Below, in pieces: positions 37,066-45,225 of a DNA stretch of 64,000 nt. The translations under genes were made by a program, and so were the position numbers. The notes under the pieces were generated by a model. It saw only the letters and a list, made by a program, of their open reading frames with translations. It did no database searches and had not been told where the DNA came from. Origin of the DNA: Rhizobium sp. BG4 (GTDB lineage Bacteria; Pseudomonadota; Alphaproteobacteria; Rhizobiales; Rhizobiaceae); the NCBI RefSeq assembly GCF_016864575.1, contig NZ_CP044125.1, forward strand, positions 1,612,001 through 1,676,000. The letters are read 5' to 3'. Positions within the stretch are counted from its first letter, which is position 1, and each line of letters begins with the position of its first letter.

Positions 37066-37940
37066 CCGATCTTGCCAGCTACAATTTCGCCTATCTCGAT
37101 GAGCAGACGAAGCGGATGATCCGCCGCGCGATCCTGAAAGCGATCGCCATTCCCGGCTATCAGGTTCCCTTCGCCAGCCGCGAAATGCCGATGCCCTACG
37201 GCTGGGGCACCGGCGGCGTTCAGGTGACCGCCTCGATCATCGGCCCTGACGATGTGCTCAAGGTCATCGACCAGGGCGCCGACGACACGACCAATGCCGT
37301 CTCGATCCGCGCCTTCTTCCAGAAGGTCGCCAATGTCGCGGTGACCACGCATACCAAGGATGCGACGATCATCCAGACGCGTCACCGCATTCCCGAGGAA
37401 AAGCTCGGCACCAACCAGGTGCTGGTCTACCAGGTGCCGATCCCCGAGCCGCTGCGCTTTCTCGAACCGCGCGAGACCGAAACCCGCAAGATGCATGCCC
37501 TTGAGGAATACGGCCTCATGCATGTGAAACTCTACGAGGACATCGCCCATAACGGCCGGATCTCCAAGACCTATGCCTATCCGGTGAAGGTCGCGGGACG
37601 CTATGTCATGGACCCGTCGCCGACCCCGAAATTCGACAATCCGAAGATGCACATGTCGGATGCGCTGCAGCTCTTCGGCGCCGGCCGCGAGAAGCGTATC
37701 TATGCGGTCCCGCCCTATACCGAAGTCGTGAGCCTCGATTTCGAGGACTACCCCTTCGAGATCCAGCGCTTCGGCAAGCCCTGCGCGCTCTGCGGCGCCG
37801 AAGAGGTCTATCTCGACGAAGTCATCCTCGACGACAAGGGCGGGCGCATGTTCGTCTGCTCCGACACCGACCATTGCGAAGACCGCCGCGAGCATGGCCA
37901 CGCCGGCGAAATGCTCGCGCCCAAGGAGGCTGCGGAATGA
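37062..37940 (+). CDS. phnJ: C-P lyase catalytic subunit PhnJ (radical SAM)
   Basis: A 292-residue PhnJ, the radical enzyme that cleaves the carbon-phosphorus bond using S-adenosylmethionine. Four C-terminal cysteines are at 241, 244, 266 and 272, at the same positions as in E. coli PhnJ: the first three bind the 4Fe-4S cluster and the last is the radical-carrying residue. Gly32, proposed to hold the glycyl radical, is in PGYQVPF. All key residues are thus intact. The ATG at 37062 overlaps the phnI stop and the stop overlaps the phnK start. Confidence 0.97.
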   Translation: MTDLASYNFAYLDEQTKRMIRRAILKAIAIPGYQVPFASREMPMPYGWGTGGVQVTASIIGPDDVLKVIDQGADDTTNAVSIRAFFQKVANVAVTTHTKDATIIQTRHRIPEEKLGTNQVLVYQVPIPEPLRFLEPRETETRKMHALEEYGLMHVKLYEDIAHNGRISKTYAYPVKVAGRYVMDPSPTPKFDNPKMHMSDALQLFGAGREKRIYAVPPYTEVVSLDFEDYPFEIQRFGKPCALCGAEEVYLDEVILDDKGGRMFVCSDTDHCEDRREHGHAGEMLAPKEAAE

Positions 37941-38713
37941 CCGAAACACCGCTTCTCAAAGTCAATGACGTCTCGAAGTTCTATGGCAACCGTATCGGCT
38001 GCCGGAATGTCTCCTTCGAGCTCTGGCCGGGCGAAGTGCTGGCGATCGTCGGCGAGTCCGGCTCCGGCAAGACGACGCTGCTCAACTGCATCTCGACGCG
38101 CCTGATGCCGACGACCGGCAGTGTCGAGTATCATATGCGCGACGGCAGCTACCGCGACCTCTATCGCATGAACGAGGCCGAGCGCCGCTTCCTGATGCGG
38201 ACCGACTGGGGCTTCGTGCACCAGAACCCGGCCGACGGCCTGCGCATGACGGTTTCGGCCGGCGCCAATGTCGGCGAGCGGCTGATGGCGATCGGTGACC
38301 GGCATTATGGCAAGATCCGCTCGACGGCCATCGACTGGCTGGAGCGCGTCGAAATCAATGCCGAACGCATCGACGACCAGCCCCGCGCCTTTTCCGGCGG
38401 CATGCGTCAGCGCCTGCAGATCGCCCGCAACCTGGTGACCGGCCCCCGCCTGGTCTTCATGGACGAGCCGACCGGCGGTCTCGACGTCTCGGTTCAGGCC
38501 CGCCTGCTCGATCTCGTCCGCGGCCTCGTCAACGATCTCGGCCTCGCGGCGATCATCGTGACCCATGACCTCGCGGTCGCGCGCCTGCTATCGCACCGGA
38601 TGATGGTGATGAAGGACGGCAATGTCATCGAACACGGCCTGACCGACCGCGTGCTCGACGATCCGCGCGAGCCTTATACCCAGCTTCTCGTTTCCTCCAT
38701 CCTGCAGGTGTGA
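37937..38713 (+). CDS. phnK: C-P lyase system ATPase PhnK
   Basis: A 258-residue ABC-type ATPase that associates with the C-P lyase core complex and is not a transporter subunit. Walker [15 protein letters not shown], signature FSGGMRQRLQIARNL and Walker B LVFMDEPTGGLD are present. The sequence resembles oligopeptide transporter ATPases, as is usual for PhnK. It overlaps the phnJ end (ATGA) and is followed at once by phnL. Confidence 0.95.
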   Translation: MTETPLLKVNDVSKFYGNRIGCRNVSFELWPGEVLAIVGESGSGKTTLLNCISTRLMPTTGSVEYHMRDGSYRDLYRMNEAERRFLMRTDWGFVHQNPADGLRMTVSAGANVGERLMAIGDRHYGKIRSTAIDWLERVEINAERIDDQPRAFSGGMRQRLQIARNLVTGPRLVFMDEPTGGLDVSVQARLLDLVRGLVNDLGLAAIIVTHDLAVARLLSHRMMVMKDGNVIEHGLTDRVLDDPREPYTQLLVSSILQV

Positions 38714-38715
38714 CC

Positions 38716-39426
38716 ATGGCAACGCCACTCGTCGTTTCGGAAGTCGCAAAAAGCTTCACCATGCATCTGCGCGACGGCATCAAGCTGCCGGTGGTTTCGG
38801 ATGTCACCTTCTCCGTTGCAGCCGGCGAATGCGTCGTGCTCGGCGGCCCCTCGGGCATCGGCAAGAGCTCGCTCCTGAAGATGATCTACGGCAACTATGC
38901 CGTCGATACCGGCCAGATCCTGGTCAACCACCAGGGCCGCGTCGTCGATCTCGCCTCGGCCGATCCGCGCACGATCATCGATGTGCGCAAGCGCTCGCTC
39001 GGCTATGTCAGCCAGTTTCTACGCACCGTGCCGCGCGTTGCGGCGATCGATGTCGTGGGAGAGCCGCTCGTCGCACGCGGCGTGCCGGTAAGCGAAGCCC
39101 GCGAGAAGGCGGCCGAGCTTCTCACGAAGCTCAACCTGCCCGAAGCGCTCTGGCAGCTGCCGCCCGCGACCTTCTCCGGTGGCGAACAGCAGCGCGTCAA
39201 CATCGCCCGCGGCTTCATCACCGATCACACGATCCTGCTGCTCGACGAGCCGACGGCTTCGCTCGACGCCACCAACCGCGCCGTCGTCGTCGGCATGATC
39301 GCCGAGAAGAAGAAGGCGGGCGTCGCCCTGCTCGGCATCTTCCATGACGAGGAAGTGCGCGAGGCCGCTGCCGACCGCATTCTCGACGTCCAGAAGTTCT
39401 CCCCCAGAAAGGCAATTGCGGCATGA
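38716..39426 (+). CDS. phnL: C-P lyase system ATPase PhnL
   Basis: A 236-residue ABC-type ATPase of the C-P lyase system, related to LolD-like proteins. Walker A GGPSGIGKSSLLKM, signature FSGGEQQRVNIARGF and Walker B ILLLDEPTASLD are present. The ATG at 38716 is two bases after the phnK stop; a GTG at 38710 overlapping that stop is also possible. It overlaps the following acyltransferase gene by four bases. Confidence 0.94.
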   Translation: MATPLVVSEVAKSFTMHLRDGIKLPVVSDVTFSVAAGECVVLGGPSGIGKSSLLKMIYGNYAVDTGQILVNHQGRVVDLASADPRTIIDVRKRSLGYVSQFLRTVPRVAAIDVVGEPLVARGVPVSEAREKAAELLTKLNLPEALWQLPPATFSGGEQQRVNIARGFITDHTILLLDEPTASLDATNRAVVVGMIAEKKKAGVALLGIFHDEEVREAAADRILDVQKFSPRKAIAA

Positions 39427-40040
39427 CCCGGAAAATCGGCGAAAAGCCCTACATCCACGAGACGGCATCGGTCAGCGATGCCACGCTCGGCCGCTATACC
39501 GAGGTCTCGGAGCGCTGCCGGATCAGCGAGGTCGAGTTCGGCGACTATTCCTACATCATGCAGGATGGCTCGATCTGGTGCGCGACGATCGGCAAGTTCG
39601 TCAACATTGCCGCTGCCGTTCGTATCAACGCCACAAACCACCCGACCTGGCGCGCGACGCTGCACCACTTCACCTACCGCGCCACCGATTACTGGCCTGA
39701 TGCGGACATGGAGAGCGAGTTCTTCGAGTGGCGACGATCCAACCGCGTCACCATCGGCCACGATGTCTGGATCGGACATGGCGCCACGATCCTGCCCGGC
39801 GTGACGGTCGGCAACGGTGCGGTGATCGGTGCGGGCGCCGTCGTCTCCAAGGATGTCGCTCCCTACACGATCGTCGGCGGCGTCCCCGCAAAGCTCATTC
39901 GCGAGCGTTTTGCGAAGGGTGTCGGCGAGCGGATGGACAAGCTTGCCTGGTGGGATTGGGAGCATTCGAAACTGCGTTCGGCACTCGACGATTTCCGCGC
40001 GCTTTCGGCCGAAGATTTCCTTAGCCGGCATGGTGCGTAA
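39423..40040 (+). CDS. Hexapeptide-repeat acyltransferase of phosphonate operons (TIGR03308-like)
   Basis: A 205-residue left-handed beta-helix acyltransferase. Repeated (I/V/L)GxxxxI units are visible from about residue 10 and again in TIGHDVWIGHGATILPGVTVGNGAVIGAGAVVSKD at 110-150; the RINATNHPTWRAT loop with catalytic-type His is of the CAT/maltose acetyltransferase group. A TIGRFAM subgroup of such proteins is found only in phosphonate operons; this one overlaps phnL by four bases and ends the phnG operon. It may acylate a phosphonate or pathway intermediate, as PhnO acetylates aminoalkylphosphonates, but that is inferred. Confidence 0.85.
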   Translation: MTRKIGEKPYIHETASVSDATLGRYTEVSERCRISEVEFGDYSYIMQDGSIWCATIGKFVNIAAAVRINATNHPTWRATLHHFTYRATDYWPDADMESEFFEWRRSNRVTIGHDVWIGHGATILPGVTVGNGAVIGAGAVVSKDVAPYTIVGGVPAKLIRERFAKGVGERMDKLAWWDWEHSKLRSALDDFRALSAEDFLSRHGA

Positions 40041-40060
40041 AGCCCCATTACCGGCGCCCT

Positions 40061-40089
40061 TTGTGACAGTCATTACACAAAACTGACAT
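40061..40089 (+). promoter_or_regulatory. Candidate Pho box upstream of phnC
   Basis: Three seven-base units at an 11-base period: TTGTGAC (40061), ATTACAC (40072), CTGACAT (40083). The last differs from CTGTCAT by one base, the others are poorer. It lies about 65 bases before phnC. Rhizobial phoCDET operons are known to be PhoB-controlled, which makes the site plausible in spite of weak repeats. Confidence 0.5.
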
Positions 40090-40152
40090 TGGAGGTTCAT
40101 CAAGCAGGACTAATGCACTCCGAGACAAAGCCCCTGGATTGCAAGGAAGAGC

Positions 40153-41001
40153 ATGATGTTCGAGCTGAAGAATGTCACCCGCCGTTTTGGCAAAAAGCTG
40201 GCAGTGGATTCCGTAACGCTCGATATTCCCCAGGGTCAGATGGTCGGTATTATCGGCCGTTCCGGCGCCGGCAAATCGACGCTCCTGCGGATGATCAACC
40301 GCCTGCAGGAGCCGACCTCCGGCTCCATCCGTTTCGGCGGCGTCGAAGTCTCTTCGTTGCGTGGCGAGGCGCTTCGCAACTGGCAGCGCGACTGCGCCAT
40401 GATCTTCCAGCAGTTCAATCTCGTGCCGCGTCTCGATGTCCTGACCAACGTCATGCTCGGCCGCCTGAACCATCGCCCGACGATGCTTTCGCTCCTCAAC
40501 ATCTTCAGCCGTGAAGAGCGCATCCATGCGATCGCCGCTCTCGAGCGCCTCGGCATCGAGCAGACGGCGCTGCAGCTTGCCGGTACGCTTTCGGGCGGTC
40601 AGCAGCAGCGCGTGGCGATCGCCCGCGCCCTGATGCAGAAGCCGAAGATGGTTCTCGCCGACGAGCCGATTGCCTCGCTCGACCCGCTGAACGCCAAGAT
40701 CGTCATGGACGCGCTGCGCGACATCAACGAGCGCGAAGGCATCACCGTCATCACCAACCTGCACACGCTCGACACGGCGCGCAGCTACTGCGAGCGGATC
40801 GTCGGCATGGCGGGTGGGCGCGTCGTATTCGACGGCAAGCCGGCCGATCTCGACGCTTCGGCAGTCAAGGAAATCTACGGCACCGACAAGGACGGCGCCG
40901 GCATCGACGAAACCATGACGTCGACCTCGATCAACATTACTGCGGCAGCTGCCGCCCATCAATCCGCCGGCCTGCAACCGCTGGCGTTGGCCGGTCTCTG
41001 A
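40153..41001 (+). CDS. phnC: Phosphonate/phosphate ABC transporter ATPase
   Basis: A 282-residue ATPase of the PhnC family. Walker [14 protein letters not shown], signature [15 protein letters not shown] and Walker [12 protein letters not shown] are present. Two adjacent ATGs (40153 and 40156) are possible starts; AAGGAAG lies at a better distance from the second. It starts the transporter operon phnC-D-E-E2. In Sinorhizobium meliloti the corresponding phoC protein belongs to a phosphate/phosphonate transporter, so inorganic phosphate may be a substrate too. Confidence 0.95.
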   Translation: MMFELKNVTRRFGKKLAVDSVTLDIPQGQMVGIIGRSGAGKSTLLRMINRLQEPTSGSIRFGGVEVSSLRGEALRNWQRDCAMIFQQFNLVPRLDVLTNVMLGRLNHRPTMLSLLNIFSREERIHAIAALERLGIEQTALQLAGTLSGGQQQRVAIARALMQKPKMVLADEPIASLDPLNAKIVMDALRDINEREGITVITNLHTLDTARSYCERIVGMAGGRVVFDGKPADLDASAVKEIYGTDKDGAGIDETMTSTSINITAAAAAHQSAGLQPLALAGL

Positions 41002-41092
41002 GCGAGACGGCTGTGATCGACCGCCCGCGTCAAGGGCACAGTTCTTCGTAACAGAGAGACCACCGGGGACACCGGTCAATCAGGAGAGTACC

Positions 41093-41998
41093 ATGTTGAA
41101 GAAAGCACTCTTTGCCGCGACGGCGCTTTTCGCGCTGGCCGGCGTCTCGCATGCTGCAGACCTCAAGGAATTCCGCGTCGGCATTCTCGGCGGCGAAAAC
41201 GAAACCGACCGTCTGCGTAACTACGCCTGCCTCGCCGACCACCTGAAGCAGGAATTCGGCTTCGAGAAGGTTTCGCTGTTCCCGGCCGCCGACTATGACG
41301 GCGTTATCCAGGGCCTCCTCGGCGGCACGCTCGACTTCGCAGAACTCGGCGCTTCCGGCTACGCAGCCGTCTACCTGAAGGACGCAAAGGCCGTTACCCC
41401 GATCCTGACGACGCAGCAGAAGGACGGTTCGACCGGCTACTACTCGATCGGTCTCGCTCTGAAGTCCTCCGGCATCAAGACGATCGCCGACGCCAAGGGC
41501 AAGAAGCTCGGCTACGCCGATCCGGACTCCACCTCGGGCTACCTCGTTCCGCTGACGCAGATCCCGAAGGACACGGGCATGCCGAACGACCAGTTCTTCG
41601 CCTCCACGCAGTTCAACGGCGGCCACGAGAACAACCTTCTCGCCGCCTATGACGGCAAGGTTGACGTTGCTGTCGACGACAGCTCGGGCATCGGCGATTT
41701 CAAGGACGGCTACACCTCCGGTACCTTCCGCAAGGAAGTCGACAAGGGCGCCGTCGACCCGAACAAGCTCGTCGAAGTCTGGCGCTCGCCGCTGATTCCG
41801 AACGGCCCGCTCGTCGTTCGCAACGAGCTCGGCGAAGAGTGGCAGAAGAAGCTGGCCGCCTTCTTCACGGCGCTGCCGGAGAAGGACCACAAGTGCTTCA
41901 CCGCCATCGAAGGCGGCGACTACAAGGGCTACGCCCCGGTTACGCACGAATTCTACAACGCCGTTGTAGACGTTCGTAAGGCTGCCATCGGCGGCTGA
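41093..41998 (+). CDS. phnD: Phosphonate/phosphate-binding periplasmic protein
   Basis: A 301-residue PhnD-type binding protein with signal peptide (MLKKALFAATALFALAGVSHA, cleavage before ADLKEF). The body shows family segments: RVGILGGENETDR, the GTLDFAELGASGYAAV strand, the ligand-binding LGYADPDSTSGYLVP and a C-terminal FYNAVVDVRKAA. It has a good AGGAG ribosome site. A strong intrinsic terminator lies 18 bases beyond the stop, before phnE, which should limit expression of the membrane parts. Confidence 0.95.
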   Translation: MLKKALFAATALFALAGVSHAADLKEFRVGILGGENETDRLRNYACLADHLKQEFGFEKVSLFPAADYDGVIQGLLGGTLDFAELGASGYAAVYLKDAKAVTPILTTQQKDGSTGYYSIGLALKSSGIKTIADAKGKKLGYADPDSTSGYLVPLTQIPKDTGMPNDQFFASTQFNGGHENNLLAAYDGKVDVAVDDSSGIGDFKDGYTSGTFRKEVDKGAVDPNKLVEVWRSPLIPNGPLVVRNELGEEWQKKLAAFFTALPEKDHKCFTAIEGGDYKGYAPVTHEFYNAVVDVRKAAIGG

Positions 41999-42016
41999 TC
42001 GACCTGCATTCATCGG

Positions 42017-42043
42017 GGGCGGCCGTCATCGGCCGCCCTTTTT
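42017..42043 (+). terminator. Intrinsic terminator between phnD and phnE
   Basis: A 9-bp GC stem (arms 42017-42025 and 42030-42038, GGGCGGCCG and complement) with a four-base loop is directly followed by TTTTT. It lies inside the operon, so it probably works as a partial terminator that favours the binding protein. Confidence 0.85.
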
Positions 42044-42066
42044 CCTGCGAAGAAGCGGACGACCCC

Positions 42067-43038
42067 ATGACCCTTGCCGATTCTCGGACCCACACGCCCG
42101 AACTCCAGCAGAGCAGCCGCGATATCGGCGATGCCTGGAGCCGCATGGTGTCTCGCCGCCGTCTTTATACCGGCATCGGCCTCGTCCTGCTGCTGATTGC
42201 CTTCGTGAGCTCCGTGCGCTTTGCCGACGAGAGCAATGCCGGCCATTTCTTCGACCGCCTTCCGCATCTCTTCGACTTCCTGAGCTGGCTTATTCCCAAG
42301 GACTGGCACGACGTCTGGCGCGCGCTGTTCGATATTGCGAGCCCGAACGACAAGGGCGGCGAGGAGTTCAACTTCGCCAAGGGCCGGGTCTACGTTTTCG
42401 GCGATTTCTATATCCCTGAATATTTCGAGCTGATGATCATCACGATCAACGTCGCTCTCGTATCGACGATCATCGGTTTCATCTTTGCAGTGCCACTGAG
42501 CTTCTTTGCCGCTCGCAACCTCACCAAAAACTGGCCGCTGCGCGTCTTCGCCAAGCGCGTCATGGAATTCCTGCGCGCCTTCCCGGAGATCGTTATCGCC
42601 GGCCTGTTCTCTGCCATCCTTTCGATCGGCCCGGTCGCCGCCATCATCGCCGTGTCGCTGCATACGATCGGCGCCCTCGGCAAGCTGTTCTACGAAGTCG
42701 TCGAGAATATCGACATGAAGCCGGATGAGGGCATGAAGGCGGTCGGCGCCAACTGGCTGGAGCGCGTGCGCTTCGCCGCCATGCCGCAGGTTCTGCCGAA
42801 TTTCGCCTCCTATGCGCTGCTGCGTCTGGAGATCAACGTGCGCGCCTCGACCATCATCGGCGCGGTCGGCGGCGGCGGTATCGGCGAAGAGCTGAAGCTC
42901 TCCATCTCGCGCGGCTTCGGCGCCAAGACGGTCGCTCTCGTGCTGCTGCTCTTCATCACCATCGTTGCGGTCGACCAGTTCTCCGCATGGCTGCGCCGCC
43001 GCCTGGTTGGCGAGCACGCTTTCCTTCTGCAACATTGA
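42067..43038 (+). CDS. phnE: Phosphonate/phosphate ABC transporter permease 1
   Basis: A 323-residue inner-membrane permease. The first membrane segment (about residues 38-55) is followed by a loop of about 65 residues, then the PhnE permease domain with the EAA-type coupling region GMKAVGANWLERVRFAAMPQVLPN. It corresponds to phoE of S. meliloti. It is followed after eight bases by a second permease, so the transporter has two different permease subunits. Confidence 0.93.
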   Translation: MTLADSRTHTPELQQSSRDIGDAWSRMVSRRRLYTGIGLVLLLIAFVSSVRFADESNAGHFFDRLPHLFDFLSWLIPKDWHDVWRALFDIASPNDKGGEEFNFAKGRVYVFGDFYIPEYFELMIITINVALVSTIIGFIFAVPLSFFAARNLTKNWPLRVFAKRVMEFLRAFPEIVIAGLFSAILSIGPVAAIIAVSLHTIGALGKLFYEVVENIDMKPDEGMKAVGANWLERVRFAAMPQVLPNFASYALLRLEINVRASTIIGAVGGGGIGEELKLSISRGFGAKTVALVLLLFITIVAVDQFSAWLRRRLVGEHAFLLQH

Positions 43039-43046
43039 GGCCCGCC

Positions 43047-44387
43047 ATGACGGTTATCGACGCAAACCGGATGCACGAGATCGAGGCGCGCTATCCCGAG
43101 TATTTCCATCGCTCCTTCCGCCAGCGCTTCGGCGGACTGCTCGCGGTCATCGCGACGCTGCTTTATGGCATGTATGCCGTCTGGTTCTTCGATCTGCCGA
43201 AGCTGCTGGCCGAGGCCCATTGGGAGCGCGTCGGCATCTATATGAGCCAGTGGGTGAGCTACGACGTTCAGCCCGAATTCCGCATTCAGGACGACGGCTC
43301 GATCGAGACCCGCTATCCGCGCTTCTCGCCGCTCGGCGACGATCCGCATCCGGAATGGGTGAAGAACGAGCCCGGCAGCGTCACCGTCTTCGTCAGCGGC
43401 ACGAACCGCACTGTCGTGGTCACCAAGGCGATGACAACGGTGACGGCGCACGGCATCAGCGTTCCTGTCGACCTGTCTTCGGGACAGCCGAAGGTCGTCG
43501 GCGAAGTGCCCTCCTGGATGACTGTCTATGACGACAACGTGCTGGCCGACCTTGGCTTTGCAGGCGACGTCAGCATCGCATCGGACCGCGTGAAGGTGCG
43601 CAAGCGCTTCCTTGGATGGGCAAACTTTGTCTTCGACACGCACTCGCCGTTCTTCGACAAGCCGGCCGGTGAAGTCGCAAGCCTGATCGTGTCAGGCCCG
43701 CGTCTCGACCCCAGCCAGTCGAACCTGTCGCTCGCCTTCGACAATATCTGGAACAACTCGGCCTGGCAGCATGGCGACGTATGGACCAAGCTTTTCCAGA
43801 CGATCGTGATGGCCTTTCTCGGTACGCTGCTCGGCTCGCTGGCGGCCTTCCCGCTCGCCTTCCTTGCCGCCCGCAACATCACGCCGAACCGGTTTCTGAA
43901 CCAGATTCTGAAGCGCTTCTTCGACTTCCTGCGCTCGGTCGACATGCTGATCTGGGCGCTGTTCCTGACGCGCGCCTTCGGCCCCGGCCCGCTTGCGGGC
44001 TCCGGCGCGATCTTCCTGACGGAAACCGGCACGCTCGGAAAGCTCTATTCCGAAGGTCTCGAAAACATCGACAACAAGCCGCGCGAAGGCATCAAGTCGA
44101 CCGGCGCCTCGACGATGCTGGTCCATCGCTACGGTGTCATGCCGCAGATCGTTCCGGTGATCGTCAGCCAGACGCTTTACCAGTGGGAATCGAATGTTCG
44201 TGGCGCGACGATCATCGGCGCCGTCGGTGCCGGCGGTATCGGCCTCAAGCTCTGGGAAGCGATGCGGACGAATTCCAACTGGGAAAACGTCGCCTACATG
44301 GTCATTCTGATCCTGATCGTCGTCTTCCTGTTCGACATGGCCTCGAACGCGCTGCGCCACCGGCTGATGGGCACCAAGACGCATTAA
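43047..44387 (+). CDS. phnE2: Phosphonate/phosphate ABC transporter permease 2, with large periplasmic insert
   Basis: A 446-residue permease, much longer than the usual 260-280. After the first membrane segment (about residues 29-49) there is a soluble insert of about 195 residues before the conserved permease domain begins (around residue 248, LFQTIVMAFLGTLLGSLAAF). The coupling region is GIKSTGASTMLVHRYGVMPQIVP. It corresponds to the phoT position of rhizobial phoCDET loci. The ATG at 43047 is eight bases after the phnE stop; a second ATG lies at 43071. A hairpin follows the gene. Confidence 0.93.
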   Translation: MTVIDANRMHEIEARYPEYFHRSFRQRFGGLLAVIATLLYGMYAVWFFDLPKLLAEAHWERVGIYMSQWVSYDVQPEFRIQDDGSIETRYPRFSPLGDDPHPEWVKNEPGSVTVFVSGTNRTVVVTKAMTTVTAHGISVPVDLSSGQPKVVGEVPSWMTVYDDNVLADLGFAGDVSIASDRVKVRKRFLGWANFVFDTHSPFFDKPAGEVASLIVSGPRLDPSQSNLSLAFDNIWNNSAWQHGDVWTKLFQTIVMAFLGTLLGSLAAFPLAFLAARNITPNRFLNQILKRFFDFLRSVDMLIWALFLTRAFGPGPLAGSGAIFLTETGTLGKLYSEGLENIDNKPREGIKSTGASTMLVHRYGVMPQIVPVIVSQTLYQWESNVRGATIIGAVGAGGIGLKLWEAMRTNSNWENVAYMVILILIVVFLFDMASNALRHRLMGTKTH

Positions 44388-44390
44388 AAA

Positions 44391-44416
44391 GATGATGGCG
44401 CCACGGCGTCATCATC
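44391..44416 (+). terminator. Hairpin after phnE2
   Basis: An 11-bp stem including one G-T pair (GATGATGGCGC pairing with GCGTCATCATC) with a four-base loop, three bases after the phnE2 stop. No strong T-tract follows (ATTCT), so it may be a weak terminator or mRNA stabiliser. Confidence 0.55.
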
Positions 44417-44419
44417 ATT

Positions 44420-44426
44420 CTGTCAC
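44420..44426 (+). promoter_or_regulatory. Possible Pho half-box before the DUF1045 gene
   Basis: CTGTCAC is a perfect Pho-type half site, about 93 bases before the next start. The expected second half 11 bases later (ATCTTTT) is poor, so this is only a hint of a third PhoB-controlled promoter. Confidence 0.25.
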
Positions 44427-44518
44427 GGAAATCTTTTAGCCGGAAGCAAGCTTGCAGTCCGCGGTCAAATCACTGACATTGCGACCCCTGCCTCAGACAT
44501 TTTTCCGGGATAAGACCT

Positions 44519-45214
44519 TTGCGATACGCCCTCTATTTTTCGCCGCCGCAGGATGATTCCCTGACGCGCGCCGCTGCAGAATGGCTCGGCCGCGATGCCT
44601 TTTCTGAAGAAACTTACCCGGCTCCCGAAGAGCCCGGCCTGCCCGGCGCAGAACAGTTCGAGCTCACCGCCGATCCCCGCCGCTACGGCTTCCACGCGAC
44701 GATCAAGGCGCCCTTTGCGCTTGCCGCTTCGGTGACGGAAAAGGATCTGATGGCTGTAGTCGAGGATTTCGCGGCCCGCACGCCGGCCTTCGAAATCCCC
44801 GAGCTCGTGCTCGGGCAGCTCGGCCGCTTCTTCGCGCTCGTGCCCGGCGCGCTGCATCAGCCGCTTCAGGATTTCGCCGCAAGCGTGGTAAAGTCCTTCG
44901 AGCCGTTTCGTGCCGCCCTTTTGGAGGCCGACATTGCCCGGCGCAAACCCGAGAAGCTGACGGAAAGCCAGCGCGCCAATCTGATGCGCTGGGGCTATCC
45001 CTACGTCATGGACGACTTCGGCTTCCACATGACGCTGACCGGACAGGTTCCTGACGAGCGCTCCGCGCTGATGAAATCGATCCTGGAACAGCGCTTTGCC
45101 GCCTTCACCGGCCGGCCGCTTCCGATTTCCGGCATTGCCGTCTTCACCGAGGAGACGCGCGGCGCCCCATTCAAGGCTCATAGCTGGCTGCCGCTTGCCG
45201 GCGCCAAACGCTGA
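44519..45214 (+). CDS. 2H-phosphoesterase-like phosphonate operon protein (DUF1045, TIGR03223)
   Basis: A 231-residue protein of the DUF1045 family, members of which occur in C-P lyase operons. Two HxT motifs, H59-x-T61 (GFHATIKAPF) and H170-x-T172 (GFHMTLTGQV), are those of the 2H phosphoesterase fold, which acts on cyclic phosphodiesters. The C-P lyase pathway makes a 5-phosphoribosyl 1,2-cyclic phosphate that PhnP opens in E. coli; no phnP is seen here, so this protein is a good candidate for that step. The start seems to be TTG at 44519, with GGGATAAG upstream. It leads phnM by 11 bases. Confidence 0.88.
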   Translation: MRYALYFSPPQDDSLTRAAAEWLGRDAFSEETYPAPEEPGLPGAEQFELTADPRRYGFHATIKAPFALAASVTEKDLMAVVEDFAARTPAFEIPELVLGQLGRFFALVPGALHQPLQDFAASVVKSFEPFRAALLEADIARRKPEKLTESQRANLMRWGYPYVMDDFGFHMTLTGQVPDERSALMKSILEQRFAAFTGRPLPISGIAVFTEETRGAPFKAHSWLPLAGAKR

Positions 45215-45225
45215 AAGACGACACG

